From contig NZ_JABELE010000008.1 in NCBI RefSeq assembly GCF_013009345.1, positions 1-64,000 on the forward strand: a stretch of 64,000 nt of DNA. Reading direction: 5' to 3'. Below are positions 1 through 8,981 of the stretch, one piece after another (position 1 is the stretch's first letter; each line of letters begins with the position of its first letter). This DNA comes from Acinetobacter geminorum. GTDB taxonomy: Bacteria > Pseudomonadota > Gammaproteobacteria > Pseudomonadales > Moraxellaceae. A model generated the notes under the pieces. The model worked only from the letters and a program-made list of their open reading frames with translations. It made no database searches and was not told the origin of the DNA. Both the position numbers and the translations under genes were made by a program.

Positions 1-370
1 ACCTCATACCCAAGTTGTAACCTAAATTTTAGCAACTTAGGAAAACTTTACCTTCAAAGGCTTTATGCAACAAAGCCGTTCAACATTCAAACAAAAATAC
101 AGATGAATGCTATAAACAATTTTTAAGAAATATACTTTTAAAAAATATATCAAGATTAGTTAGTGAACCATAAAATTAAAAACATAGGAGTATTTCTCCT
201 ATGTTTTAATATAAAATTTTCCTATCATATCCCTACATTAATGTTAAAAAACAAATATAAGAAATGATAAAAAAACAAGCTAATCTTATTAGCTATTGAA
301 GAATAAATTAAATCAAAACATAATAGTCGCAATGATCAAAATTGAAATTTCAATCTTTTAGAGAATCTTA
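1..370. other. Left-edge intergenic region
   Basis: No credible gene is visible here. It is A+T-rich and holds one strong hairpin (179-207, listed separately) that probably ends transcription from beyond the left edge, plus the promoter region of the gene starting at 371. A 14-base word at 28-41 recurs exactly at 1709-1722, on the far side of the next two genes. Confidence 0.6.
179..207. terminator. Rho-independent terminator
   Basis: Bases 179-190 pair perfectly with 196-207 around a 5-base loop. The A run on the left and T run on the right let it work on either strand. No gene in the window ends here, so it most likely serves a gene beyond the left edge. Confidence 0.7.
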
Positions 371-772
371 ATGGATAATGCTAAATCATTAAAATTTATA
401 AGCTTTATGCTCGCTTTCTTGTGGTTTTATCAAGGACTGGTTCCTAAACTAATCTTTATTAACTCTGATGAAATATTTGTATGGCAAACCATCGGACTTT
501 CTTTTGAGCATGCAAAACTTGCAGGGCGCGCGAGCGGTATAGCTGAAATTATTTTTGGTTTATTATTTCTTTTTTCTACTCATAAATATATTCACTATTT
601 AAGTATTTTAGGTTTATTCGGTTTACTATTCTTAATTGGTTTTTTAAAACCTTCTACACTTATCTCGCCTTATAACCCTATCGTAATGAATATTTCGATG
701 ATAAGTTTATCAATTATCTATTTGCTTTTATTAAAAGAGCAAACAACTCATTTTCATAAAGCTGCTCAATAG
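371..772 (+). CDS. DoxX-like small membrane protein
   Basis: A 133-residue protein with four predicted membrane helices, roughly residues 8-25, 50-68, 75-93 and 102-122. The size, topology and N-terminal pattern fit the DoxX-like family, whose biochemical role is mostly unknown. GAG about 7 bases before the ATG serves as a ribosome site. It lies 31 bp ahead of an SDR oxidoreductase on the same strand, so the two are probably co-transcribed. The pair is bracketed by a 14-base direct repeat (28-41 and 1709-1722). The family call rests on overall pattern rather than on a signature motif. Confidence 0.7.
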   Translation: MDNAKSLKFISFMLAFLWFYQGLVPKLIFINSDEIFVWQTIGLSFEHAKLAGRASGIAEIIFGLLFLFSTHKYIHYLSILGLFGLLFLIGFLKPSTLISPYNPIVMNISMISLSIIYLLLLKEQTTHFHKAAQ

Positions 773-803
773 CGTTAAGTTTTAAAAAAATTTAGAGATT
801 TCA

Positions 804-1637
804 ATGAGTTTATCTAGTCGTGAAGTTGGCTGTGTAGTCATCACTGGAAGCACAAAAGGTATAGGTTTGGCACTCGCCCACGCTTTTTTAGATCTGGGAT
901 GTTCAGTTGTCATCGCTGGACGAGACGCGGAGCGTCTTAAGCATGCTCTCACTCACCTAGAAAATCATTTTAGTAAAGAAAAATTTATTGGTTCATGCTG
1001 TGATGTGACACAAATTGCAGATTTACAAGCCTTATGGGATGGAGCAATTCAGCATTTTGGACAAGTAAAAGTGTGGATTAATAACGCAGGCAGCTGCCAC
1101 CCAACGAAAGAGTTTATTGACCTTCAGCCAGATGAATTAAATGCAGCCGTTTCAACTAATATTCTGGGCACAATGCTTGGTTCGCAAGTGGCTCTAAAAG
1201 GCATGCTCAGACAAGGGTATGGTCAAATCTTTAACATGGAAGGTTGGGGAAGCAACGGCGAATGGAGTCCGGGAATGACCCCCTATGCGACCACTAAACA
1301 AGCAGTAAGTTATTTTAGCAAAGCACTTTATAAAGAGACCAAATCGACTTCTATTTTAACTGGTACGCTCAGCCCCGGTATGGTCGCAACCGATCTGTTA
1401 GTTTCGTCTTGGACCAATGGCAACGTACAACACTGGAAAAAGATGAAGCGCTTATTTTTCTTTGTGATTGATCCACCAGAAGTTGTTTGTTCATATTTAG
1501 CAAAACAAATTATTCAAAACAAGAAAACCAATCGACGCATCGCATGGATGACGCCTTGGAAGCTTTTCCTTAGATTTTTACAACCCTATTATTGGTGCAG
1601 AAACCCAGTTAAAGGTACGGCTTTAGAGCGTTTGTAA
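804..1637 (+). CDS. Short-chain dehydrogenase/reductase (SDR)
   Basis: A 277-residue classical SDR. It has the N-terminal nucleotide-binding motif TGSTKGIG (about residues 14-21), NNAG near residue 93, and a catalytic YATTK about residues 161-165. The family performs NAD(P)H-dependent oxidoreduction of alcohols, ketones or other small molecules, and nothing here gives the substrate. The C-terminal part after about residue 210 is longer and more basic than in minimal SDRs. AGAG six bases before the ATG supports the start. It follows the DoxX-like gene in a likely two-gene operon and converges on the Kef-type antiporter, with a possible shared terminator between. Confidence 0.85.
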   Translation: MSLSSREVGCVVITGSTKGIGLALAHAFLDLGCSVVIAGRDAERLKHALTHLENHFSKEKFIGSCCDVTQIADLQALWDGAIQHFGQVKVWINNAGSCHPTKEFIDLQPDELNAAVSTNILGTMLGSQVALKGMLRQGYGQIFNMEGWGSNGEWSPGMTPYATTKQAVSYFSKALYKETKSTSILTGTLSPGMVATDLLVSSWTNGNVQHWKKMKRLFFFVIDPPEVVCSYLAKQIIQNKKTNRRIAWMTPWKLFLRFLQPYYWCRNPVKGTALERL

Positions 1638-1742
1638 TCGGGTTTATAAATATAACTAAAAATCTAACTTTAATAAGGTCAAATGATTTGATTGGCAAAC
1701 GGATGGAATTTAGCAACTTAGGTACTTCCACCAATAAAAATG

Positions 1743-1780
1743 CTCAGTAAAAGCTTTTCTACAAAACTCTTACTGAGTTT
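1743..1780. terminator. Possible bidirectional terminator
   Basis: Bases 1743-1750 pair with 1770-1777 (8 bp) around a 19-base loop, followed by TTTT on the plus strand. It lies between the convergent SDR and antiporter genes. The long loop makes it weaker than the other terminators here. Confidence 0.45.
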
Positions 1781-1785
1781 TATGA

Positions 1786-3621
1786 CTAATCCACACCCTC
1801 ATTCTCTGAAGTATCTTCTTTATTTAAAATCCGCCCTTCTTGTTTTGGTCGAATCAACGGGGCTGTAGGTCTTGGATGATGAGTATGTGTATATTGCATA
1901 CCTACTCCCGCATTGACGTCATCTGCAGCGATTTCAGTTTCAAAACGCTCATTATCGAGATCTCGAATTTCCTCGGTAATTCTTTCTACCTCATCTTCAT
2001 CCACACCAAGTTCTTGCAAAATCACACCGCCAAACTTAATTGCAGATTCAAATGTTTCACGAATCATAAAGTCCACTTTTTGTTTAACTAAATGCAGTGA
2101 ATGCTCACGGTCATATGAACGGACTAATAATTTTGCCAAAGGAAATTCATGGGTCACGAGTTCTACAATTCTATTGGTCGTTTCCTTGCTATCTACACAC
2201 ACCACAATCGCTTGTGCTGTTGCGGCGCCAGACGCATGCAGAATATCTAGACGGCAACCATCGCCATAATAAATTTTAAAACCAAACTTTTCGGCGTTTC
2301 GAATCATGTCGGTATTATTATCAATAATGGTGACATCGACACCTCTTGCTAACAACAATTGACTAGTAACCTGTCCAAAGCGCCCAAAACCGATCATTAA
2401 AACGCTACCACTTAGCCCGTCGGCAATATTGATATTTTCTAATGAAAGCTTCGTTTTTGCTTGAGTAAAACGTTTGAAAATAATACCGACAATTGGAGTC
2501 AACACCATTGAAAGCACGACAATGGCGGTTAAGTTAGATTTAACGATACTATCAATAACTTGTGCACTTAGCGCAGCCGAGAAAAGTACAAAGGCAAACT
2601 CTCCACCTTGAGCCATAAGTAAAGCGCGGTCTAATGCTTCTGTATGAGGGCTTTTCGTTATTCGAGCGACTATATAAATCATGAGCGCTTTGGCAAGCAT
2701 CAGGGCAATTACGCCACTCACAATCAGTTGCCAGTTTTGAGCAACTACCGATAAGTCCAATGACATACCGACCCCAAGGAAAAACAGGCCCAGTAATATT
2801 CCTCGGAATGGTTCAATATCCGCTTCAATTTGATGTCTAAAGGTCGATTCAGATAAAAGCACGCCCGCCAAAAAAGCACCCATTGCCATAGTCAAACCAC
2901 TGACTTGCATGAGTAACGCCGCACCCAACACAACCAGTAAAGCCGCAGCCGTCATGACCTCTCGGGCCTTGGCAGCGGCCAACAGTCTAAATAATGGGTT
3001 TAGTAACCAATACCCTGCCGCAATAAGCCCTGCAATTGCGAGCAAACCAATCCCTATATTTTCTAGACGTACCGATGTGCTTTCGACCACATGATTCGGT
3101 GCCATAAAAGCAACCATAGCCAGCAATGGCACAATGAGTAAATCTTCAAAAAGTAAGATGGCTACAATTTTTTGTCCTCGGGGTTGAGTCAGATCACCCC
3201 GATCACCCAAGAGCTGCATCACAATTGCAGTCGAGGTTAATACAAACCCTGCGGCACCAATAAAAGCAACTTGCCACGTAAAACCAAATAAAAGCCCGAC
3301 ACCAGTTAAAGCCAACGCACAAATGATGATCTGCAATGTACCAAGGCCAAAAATCTCGCGTCTAAGACTCCACAAATGTGACGGCTGCATTTCCAAACCA
3401 ATCACAAAGAGGTACATCACGATTCCCAACTCGGCAATATGCAAAATTGCGGTGGAATCTTGAAAAAAAGCAAAACCAAATGGGCCAATAATTAGACCCG
3501 CAATTAAATAACCTAATACTGAACCTAAACCAATACGTTTAAAAATAGGAACTGCAATCACAGCAGCCGCCAATAAAACCACGGGGGCAACCAAGCTAAT
3601 TGAATGTGCTTCTGAGCTCAT
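1786..3621 (-). CDS. Kef-type cation:proton antiporter (CPA2)
   Basis: A 611-residue inner-membrane protein of the monovalent cation:proton antiporter-2 family. About twelve membrane helices fill residues 10-380. A cytoplasmic RCK/TrkA-N domain follows from about residue 403, with the Rossmann motif GFGRFGQ, and the tail after about 540 is charged. Relatives (KefB/KefC, YbaL) export K+ in exchange for H+, gated by the RCK domain binding nucleotide or glutathione adducts. No KefF/KefG-type ancillary subunit is adjacent, so glutathione gating cannot be claimed. It starts at an ATG and stands alone. Confidence 0.88.
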   Translation of the reverse strand: MSSEAHSISLVAPVVLLAAAVIAVPIFKRIGLGSVLGYLIAGLIIGPFGFAFFQDSTAILHIAELGIVMYLFVIGLEMQPSHLWSLRREIFGLGTLQIIICALALTGVGLLFGFTWQVAFIGAAGFVLTSTAIVMQLLGDRGDLTQPRGQKIVAILLFEDLLIVPLLAMVAFMAPNHVVESTSVRLENIGIGLLAIAGLIAAGYWLLNPLFRLLAAAKAREVMTAAALLVVLGAALLMQVSGLTMAMGAFLAGVLLSESTFRHQIEADIEPFRGILLGLFFLGVGMSLDLSVVAQNWQLIVSGVIALMLAKALMIYIVARITKSPHTEALDRALLMAQGGEFAFVLFSAALSAQVIDSIVKSNLTAIVVLSMVLTPIVGIIFKRFTQAKTKLSLENINIADGLSGSVLMIGFGRFGQVTSQLLLARGVDVTIIDNNTDMIRNAEKFGFKIYYGDGCRLDILHASGAATAQAIVVCVDSKETTNRIVELVTHEFPLAKLLVRSYDREHSLHLVKQKVDFMIRETFESAIKFGGVILQELGVDEDEVERITEEIRDLDNERFETEIAADDVNAGVGMQYTHTHHPRPTAPLIRPKQEGRILNKEDTSENEGVD

Positions 3622-3786
3622 ACATTTCTCATTTTATTTATCTGCAATTTATTCTATGTGAAACGAGGTTTAAGGGCGATTATTAGTTTTGAGAAAAAGC
3701 CTCCTAAAAATAAAATGGTTTAAATGATCCGAAAATAAAAATTGAGCCTATAAATAAGAATCAAATATTCATGGACAAACACCCAT

Positions 3787-3812
3787 AAAAAAAGCCCTAA
3801 CGGGCTTTTTTT
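3787..3812 (-). terminator. Terminator of gltS
   Basis: AAAAAAGCCC pairs with GGGCTTTTTT around a 4-base loop, just past the gltS stop on the minus strand, with a long T run. Confidence 0.9.
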
Positions 3813-3815
3813 ATA

Positions 3816-5051
3816 TTAGGCAATAAATTTCAACATGAGCTGAATGACTGTCGCATTAATTAAGTCAACAAAGAATGCACCACAAAGCGGAACGATTAAG
3901 AAAGCCTTATGTGATGGACCATACATGTTAGTAATGGCTTGCATATTTGCCACGGCTGTTGGGGTTGCCCCCATACCGAAACCACAATGACCTGCTGCCA
4001 ATACTGCCGCATCGTAGTTTTTGCCCATTACTTTGAAAGTCACAAATGCTGCATATAAAGCCATAGTCAGTGTTTGGGCACCCAAAATCACTACAAGCGG
4101 ACCAGCTAAGTCGGCAAGTTGCCAAAGCTTTAATGAAAGCAATGCCATTGCTAAATAAAGCGACAAAGACGCGTTACCAAATACATCAATCGCACGGTCG
4201 AAAATATCAATTTTCAACACGCTTTCTAAAATGTTTCTTAAGATTACACCGCCACCGAGTGCCCAAACGAAAGTTGGTAACTCAAACCACGTTCCCTTAC
4301 TAAAGCCAGTCATAAATTCAGCAAACGCTAAACACGCTGCAAACATACCAAGCGTAGTAATTGCATTATCGGCAGTAATTAAACGAACTTGATGAGGATT
4401 TTCAAACGGTGCAAGGTCATCTGCATGTTGCTCAACATGCGTATCTCTATAATGAATTTCAGCATTGGTTTTTGGTTGAGCAAGACTGTAACGATTAATG
4501 AGTAATTTCGCTAAAGGCCCACCAATCACACCACCAATAATCAAGCCAAAGGTCGCACTTGCCATACCTAATGCTAAAGCACCCTGAATACCATGCTGAG
4601 TTTCTAAAATTTCACCCCATGCGCCGGCTGTACCATGACCACCTGTTAAGGTAATTGAACCAGCAATCAAACCAATAAGTGGGTCAAGACCAAGTAAAGT
4701 CGCAAGACTCATACCTACTGCATCTTGCACAACAATAAAGGAGGCAACACAAATTAAAAAGATGATTAAAGCAGTCCCGCCTTGTCTAAGCTTCATAAAA
4801 TTGGCACTTAAACCAATTGAAGCAAAGAACACAAGCATAAAACTGGTTTGTAATTCACTAGCAAAAACAATGCTATACCCCCATACAGAGTGAATAAGCA
4901 AGGAAACTAGAGCAGCAACCAAACCACCTGCTACGGGCTCAGGAATGTTATAACGCTGTAAAAAACTAATACGATTAACTAGAAATCGGCCTAAAAGCAA
5001 AACAATAACCGCCGAAATTAGCGTATAAAAAGCATTAAAAGTAAATTCCAT
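3816..5051 (-). CDS. gltS: Sodium/glutamate symporter GltS
   Basis: A 411-residue inner-membrane carrier of the GltS family (E. coli GltS is about 400 residues). It imports glutamate with Na+. About ten hydrophobic segments are visible in two inverted halves, each with a glycine-rich re-entrant loop, for example GSITLTGGHGTAGAWGE near residues 130-146 and GHCGFGMGATPTAVANM near 353-369. A hydrophilic stretch about residues 195-225 is the central cytoplasmic loop. It has its own terminator directly downstream and a 357 bp upstream region, so it is probably monocistronic. Confidence 0.93.
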   Translation of the reverse strand: MEFTFNAFYTLISAVIVLLLGRFLVNRISFLQRYNIPEPVAGGLVAALVSLLIHSVWGYSIVFASELQTSFMLVFFASIGLSANFMKLRQGGTALIIFLICVASFIVVQDAVGMSLATLLGLDPLIGLIAGSITLTGGHGTAGAWGEILETQHGIQGALALGMASATFGLIIGGVIGGPLAKLLINRYSLAQPKTNAEIHYRDTHVEQHADDLAPFENPHQVRLITADNAITTLGMFAACLAFAEFMTGFSKGTWFELPTFVWALGGGVILRNILESVLKIDIFDRAIDVFGNASLSLYLAMALLSLKLWQLADLAGPLVVILGAQTLTMALYAAFVTFKVMGKNYDAAVLAAGHCGFGMGATPTAVANMQAITNMYGPSHKAFLIVPLCGAFFVDLINATVIQLMLKFIA

Positions 5052-5408
5052 ATATACTACTTTCTGATTACATTCCTATTGGATTGTAAAATAATTATAT
5101 TTTTATTTTTAATATGTAAAAAAAATATAAACAAACTTTACAAAAATACTCTACCAATATTTTTTAACCATTATTAAGAATAATTTAAATTCGAGTATTT
5201 AATGTATAATTTTGACTAGACATGAATTTTTATTTTAATATCATATATTTATGTAAATACACTCTTAATTAAAAATAACCCCACCTTGATATCTTAAACA
5301 GAAAATCCTGTCTTTTGGGTCACTGAACTTCCCCCTCATTCTCTTTAATATCTTTCAAAGACCAGCTCTTTACTGTTCTGGGCAACATCTTTATAGGTTT
5401 TATATTCA
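5052..5408. other. Divergent intergenic region gltS / PhaC-like
   Basis: A 357 bp A+T-rich spacer between divergent genes, which must hold both promoters. I see no convincing hairpin, operator or small reading frame. Confidence 0.5.
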
Positions 5409-6560
5409 ATGAGTTTATTGCTTAAAGTTCGTCAGAACGTTCCACAGCTACAATCTATTACAAAATCTCTTCAGACACGTGCTGGTCAAAAAATACCTCA
5501 CATGCTGATCAATGCATCAGATCTCTTTTTCAGAGGGCCTCAAATAGCTTTGTCAGGAAAAACACCATTTGATATGATTCATAAGCATGAAATCATTACC
5601 TTACGCCATTATAAAAATGAGACTGATACCTCTACTCCTAAACACCGCGTACCTTTAGTTATTGTTCCACCGCTAGCAGTGAACATGCTCATTTACGATT
5701 TGTTCCCTACTCGTAGTTTTGTACGTTTCTTTTTAGCCCAAGGGTTTGATGTTTACTTAATTGACTGGGGCGTACCAACCCGACACCAAGCAAAATACAA
5801 CTTCGGTACTTATATTAAAGTTTTCATGCCAGAGATGTTAAAGCAAGTTCGCCTACACAGTGGTCAGCAACAGCTTTCTTTGCATGGTTGGAGTTTAGGC
5901 GGCGCACTTTCGCTCTGCTATACCGCATTGTTTAAAGATAAAGATATTAAAAATCTAATTATTCTCGCTTCCCCTATCGACACACACAAAGCAGGTTATA
6001 TGGGGAAACTATACGGTAGTCTTACCAAACCTGCCAAATGGGTTCGCAAACATACGCCGTTTCGTATTCGCCATCATGTACCAAGTGAAGCATTTCATAT
6101 TCATGGCTGGCAAAACACGCTTGGCTTTAAATTAACGGATCCGATTGGAAATTTGAAAACATATTGGGAACTTTTTAAAAATCTAGATAACCGAGAGTTT
6201 ATTGTCGATCATGCAACCTCAAGCTCATTTATCGATAATATGTTGGCCTATCCGGGCGGTGTCATGCGCGACATTATTCTCCGTTTCTGGATTGATAATG
6301 AACTGTCTAAAGGTGTAGTTAAATTTGGTGAACTTACCGCCTATCTAAAAGACATTAAATGCTCTGTGTTAGCTGTTGGTGGCAACACAGATATTATTGT
6401 CACAGCTGATGCTGTCAAACCGCTCATGGATTTAATTAGTAGCCAAGACAAAACATTTAAGGTGGTACCGGGTGGTCATATGGGCGTAGTTTCTGGTAGT
6501 CAAGCCCCCACTACGGTCTGGCCCGAAGTGAGTACTTGGTTAGCTACTCGTTCAGAATAA
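5409..6560 (+). CDS. PhaC-like alpha/beta hydrolase, serine nucleophile
   Basis: A 383-residue alpha/beta hydrolase whose layout resembles polyhydroxyalkanoate synthases (PhaC): the PLVIVPPLAVNMLIYDL segment near residue 82, YLIDWG near 116, and a nucleophile elbow. True PHA synthases have cysteine in the GxCxG lipase box. Here the elbow is GWSLGG with serine at 162. The likely remaining triad is D328 (GGNTD) and H357 (GGHMG). I infer a hydrolase or acyltransferase derived from the PhaC fold rather than a polymerase. No phaA, phaB or phasin gene is adjacent, which agrees. It has no signal peptide and is probably cytosolic. Confidence 0.75.
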   Translation: MSLLLKVRQNVPQLQSITKSLQTRAGQKIPHMLINASDLFFRGPQIALSGKTPFDMIHKHEIITLRHYKNETDTSTPKHRVPLVIVPPLAVNMLIYDLFPTRSFVRFFLAQGFDVYLIDWGVPTRHQAKYNFGTYIKVFMPEMLKQVRLHSGQQQLSLHGWSLGGALSLCYTALFKDKDIKNLIILASPIDTHKAGYMGKLYGSLTKPAKWVRKHTPFRIRHHVPSEAFHIHGWQNTLGFKLTDPIGNLKTYWELFKNLDNREFIVDHATSSSFIDNMLAYPGGVMRDIILRFWIDNELSKGVVKFGELTAYLKDIKCSVLAVGGNTDIIVTADAVKPLMDLISSQDKTFKVVPGGHMGVVSGSQAPTTVWPEVSTWLATRSE

Positions 6561-7109
6561 TTAATTCAAAAGCAGTAAAGCCAGTGTAGCCAGTTCTATG
6601 CTGGCCATAATTCAAATTTTATAAGTCTGATATTCTAGTTTCATTTATATTACAGTAGTTTTTTCTCATAATTCAAAAGCAGCTCATTACTAGATAACTC
6701 AAAAATATAAATATAATCTCCTCACTATTAATCACATTAAAATCCTTCAACACATAAATTTTATTTATTAGAAATACAACTTAATAAAACAATATTTTAT
6801 CAAATGTTAAAATTTTTTAAATAGATCAATTTTCTCTTATTAATATTTATAAATTTTAAGAAAAGTACCTCTTAAAGTTGATGTTACTTTTTGTTATTTA
6901 TGTAAAGCTTATTTAAACAATATAGTTACTTAAGTTATTGTTAAACATTTTTTTTATAAATTTAATTTTGTAAAATTTGATCATTATTTATACAAATGTA
7001 AGCAATTTCTCGCAATTATGTAAGCCAAAACCCACAACTCAAATGATTGTTTTTCTTATAATTAATTTCAATACATATAAGCACTCTTTACTATTAAATA
7101 GAAAGCTGA

Positions 7110-7159
7110 ATATTAATAAAGAGATCTAGAGAAAATGATAAAGTCATCTTTATTAATAT
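7110..7159. repeat. Perfect 13-bp inverted repeat
   Basis: Bases 7110-7122 are the exact reverse complement of 7147-7159, with a 24-base spacer. It is A+T-rich and not followed by a T run, so it is more like an operator or RNA stem than a terminator. It lies about 50 bases before the 7206-7242 terminator. Confidence 0.55.
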
Positions 7160-7205
7160 AAAAACTCTTAATAATAGAAAAAGAATCTCAAAAATTAATA
7201 TGTAC

Positions 7206-7242
7206 TATTTTTCCTCTGGAAACAGAGGAAAAATACTTTTTT
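7206..7242 (+). terminator. Orphan strong terminator with GAAA tetraloop
   Basis: Bases 7206-7218 pair with 7223-7235 (13 bp) around a GAAA tetraloop, followed by CTTTTTT. The T run is on the plus strand only. It ends 23 bases before the start of the 107-residue gene and over 600 bases after the previous stop, so it marks either a leader attenuator or the 3' end of an unannotated small RNA. Confidence 0.75.
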
Positions 7243-7265
7243 AATGATCAGATAGGGTATAGAAA

Positions 7266-7589
7266 ATGTTTATTGCAAAAAATATATTTGTATATTTACT
7301 ATCAATGTTAGCTTTATGCTTACTGATTATTTTCTTTAATTACATAGGAATGAACGAGACGATTAATCTTCTTCTCTCTTCTGCACTGTTTGGAATATTT
7401 ATTACTTGGTATTTTAAAGGTAGTGGACTCTGTCTCGCCCTATTTAGCTTTTTTTATTGGGCTATGTTTGTCATTAGTCAAAGCTTAGAAGTGATATGGA
7501 TGCTCGCAAGTTCAGTTATTGTATATTTAGTCATGACTAAAATATTACCTAAACTCAAGACCATCCATATTGGCGTGATAGCCAAATAG
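7266..7589 (+). CDS. Small hypothetical membrane protein
   Basis: 107 residues with about four membrane helices (roughly 7-24, 33-50, 54-76 and 79-95) and a short basic C-terminus. I do not recognise the family. AGGG eight bases before the ATG is a good ribosome site. It is preceded by an intrinsic terminator that could act as an attenuator. Its stop codon directly abuts the stop codon of the convergent blsA gene (no spacer), so there is no room for a dedicated terminator and the two transcripts would overlap. Confidence 0.6.
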   Translation: MFIAKNIFVYLLSMLALCLLIIFFNYIGMNETINLLLSSALFGIFITWYFKGSGLCLALFSFFYWAMFVISQSLEVIWMLASSVIVYLVMTKILPKLKTIHIGVIAK

Positions 7590-8060
7590 CTAAAACGGTT
7601 TCACCCCACGATTCACCATACCCACTTTCTTAACTGTGTTAATTTTAGTTTGTTCGGCAATGACTAATTCATTAATGAAAGCTTTTAAATTTTGTTCATC
7701 AAGACGAATAGGATTAAAAGTACTTTCTCCCATTTTTAGAAAGAAAGATTCGATATTTGTATTACGTTGTACATATTTCATTGACCATCGTTGAAACGAG
7801 TTTTGTTCAATGGAATATGTACACAACCATTTAACATTGTGGTGTCTTTCATCATTTGCAATTTTTTCAAATAATCGTTCAACCACCTCCCGCTCACCTT
7901 CCAAGCATTGAAAGAAAGCATTATCGGCATAATAGAGCACCCCACAGATCTGATTCAAATCATTGAAATCTCGTGCTTCTGTCAAAATATCACGTAAATC
8001 TTGCAACAAATCTTCATTTTTTTCATTTCGTTGACTGGCATAACACAGACGAACGTTCAT
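7590..8060 (-). CDS. blsA: BLUF-domain blue-light sensor BlsA
   Basis: A 156-residue single-domain BLUF photoreceptor binding FAD. The residues that form the BLUF photocycle network are in place: Tyr7, Gln51, Trp92 and Met94, numbered from the ATG at 8060. A longer reading from a TTG at 8066 is possible, but GGA about 7 bases before the ATG favours the shorter form, which matches the size I know for BlsA. In A. baumannii BlsA acts in the cytosol as a light and temperature sensor that changes motility, biofilm and iron genes through protein partners. The family and orthology are clear; the partners in this strain are inferred. Confidence 0.92.
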   Translation of the reverse strand: MNVRLCYASQRNEKNEDLLQDLRDILTEARDFNDLNQICGVLYYADNAFFQCLEGEREVVERLFEKIANDERHHNVKWLCTYSIEQNSFQRWSMKYVQRNTNIESFFLKMGESTFNPIRLDEQNLKAFINELVIAEQTKINTVKKVGMVNRGVKPF

Positions 8061-8229
8061 TAGCAATTCCGTGAAATATAAAATTTCTTTATTTAAAGAT
8101 TTTTAATCTACCATATCTCTATTACTAATAATTTATATTTCACACATATTCTAAAGTTTATTTTAAAAATACGTTCGATTATTAACTATAAGAGCTTAAT
8201 AACTAATGATTTATATTCACAAGAAAATA

Positions 8230-8254
8230 AAAAGCCCTCCTATTGAGGGCTTTT
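8230..8254. terminator. Second terminator downstream of csp
   Basis: AAAAGCCCTC (8230-8239) pairs with GAGGGCTTTT (8245-8254) around a 5-base loop. It lies 42 bp beyond the first csp terminator and about 170 bp upstream of blsA, so it insulates blsA from cold-shock read-through. Confidence 0.7.
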
Positions 8255-8296
8255 AATGCTCTAAAATAACAATAAACTTCTTTAAAAGCTAAAATA

Positions 8297-8322
8297 AAAA
8301 AAGCACTAAAAAGTGCTTTTTT
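8297..8322 (-). terminator. Terminator of cold-shock gene
   Basis: An 11-bp stem (8297-8307 with 8312-8322) with a 4-base loop and flanking A/T runs, 14 bases past the csp stop. Confidence 0.9.
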
Positions 8323-8335
8323 ACTTGCTGTTATA

Positions 8336-8545
8336 TTATTGTGGAATAATATTTACAGCATTTGGGCCTTTTTGCCCTTGAGTAACGGTAAATGTTACGC
8401 GTTGACCTTCATGCAAAGTTTTGAAACCAGAACCTGTGATTTCTTTGAAGTGAGCAAACACATCTGGACCGTTGTCTTGTTGAATGAAACCGAAACCTTT
8501 AGTTTCGTTAAACCACTTTACTGTACCACTTACTGTATTAGACAT
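8336..8545 (-). CDS. Cold-shock family protein (CspA-like)
   Basis: A 69-residue single OB-fold RNA/DNA-binding protein. Both RNA-binding motifs are visible: KGFGFIQ (RNP1, about residues 16-22) and DVFAHF (RNP2, about 28-33). The family melts RNA secondary structure and acts as RNA chaperone or antiterminator. AGGA before the ATG is clear. It is monocistronic and followed by two terminators. The long upstream region (over 400 bp) could carry the extended 5' leader typical of cold-inducible csp genes, but I cannot show cold induction from sequence alone. Confidence 0.93.
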   Translation of the reverse strand: MSNTVSGTVKWFNETKGFGFIQQDNGPDVFAHFKEITGSGFKTLHEGQRVTFTVTQGQKGPNAVNIIPQ

Positions 8546-8951
8546 GATATATCCTACTGATTTCTAATATTTTAGAATCATTAAATAATGACCCTATCAT
8601 AACTTTGAAAAAAGAATAACAAATTGAGCTTAATATCTTAAAAAACGAAGGATTATGACTAAAACTACGATACTTAAAAGAAGATTTACTAACAAGTCTT
8701 TTTTCTAGTTAACAGCATCATACATGAAATAAAATTGTATTCAAGGCTTTTATATAAATAATTTCCAAAACTTAAGTTAAATAAATATAAAACAATAGCT
8801 TAAAAAAGATTAAGAAATTCAGTACATTGCTTAATTAAAAAACAATCTATGATGTGATAAAAACATTGAATTGAGAAGCAACAGATATAAAAATATCATT
8901 TAGAAAATTGCTTGAGTGCGAATGAAAAGTTATTTTAAAAATATAGATAAT
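8546..8951. other. csp upstream region, no gene
   Basis: About 400 bp of A+T-rich sequence between csp and the tRNA cluster terminator. It should hold the csp promoter and leader. No other gene or strong hairpin is visible. Confidence 0.5.
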
Positions 8952-8972
8952 AAAAAACTCCTGATTAGGAGC
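8952..8972 (-). terminator. Terminator of tRNA cluster
   Basis: CTCCT (8958-8962) pairs with AGGAG (8967-8971) around a 4-base loop, followed on the minus strand by six T. It lies 9 bases past the last tRNA. Confidence 0.8.
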
Positions 8973-8981
8973 CTTATTTTA

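Larger units (their letters stand above)
6561..7265. other. 705 bp gene-poor gap with hairpins
   Basis: No convincing gene. The stretch is very A+T-rich. It contains a weak hairpin after the upstream gene (6589-6593 with 6601-6605), a perfect 13-bp inverted repeat (7110-7122 with 7147-7159) and a strong terminator (7206-7242), each oriented so that a plus-strand transcript would end just before the next gene. An unannotated small RNA or a leader transcript is possible. Confidence 0.5.

Noticed and set aside
1840..2279. Several plus-strand frames inside the Kef-type gene
   Set aside because: Antisense shadows of a full-length antiporter.
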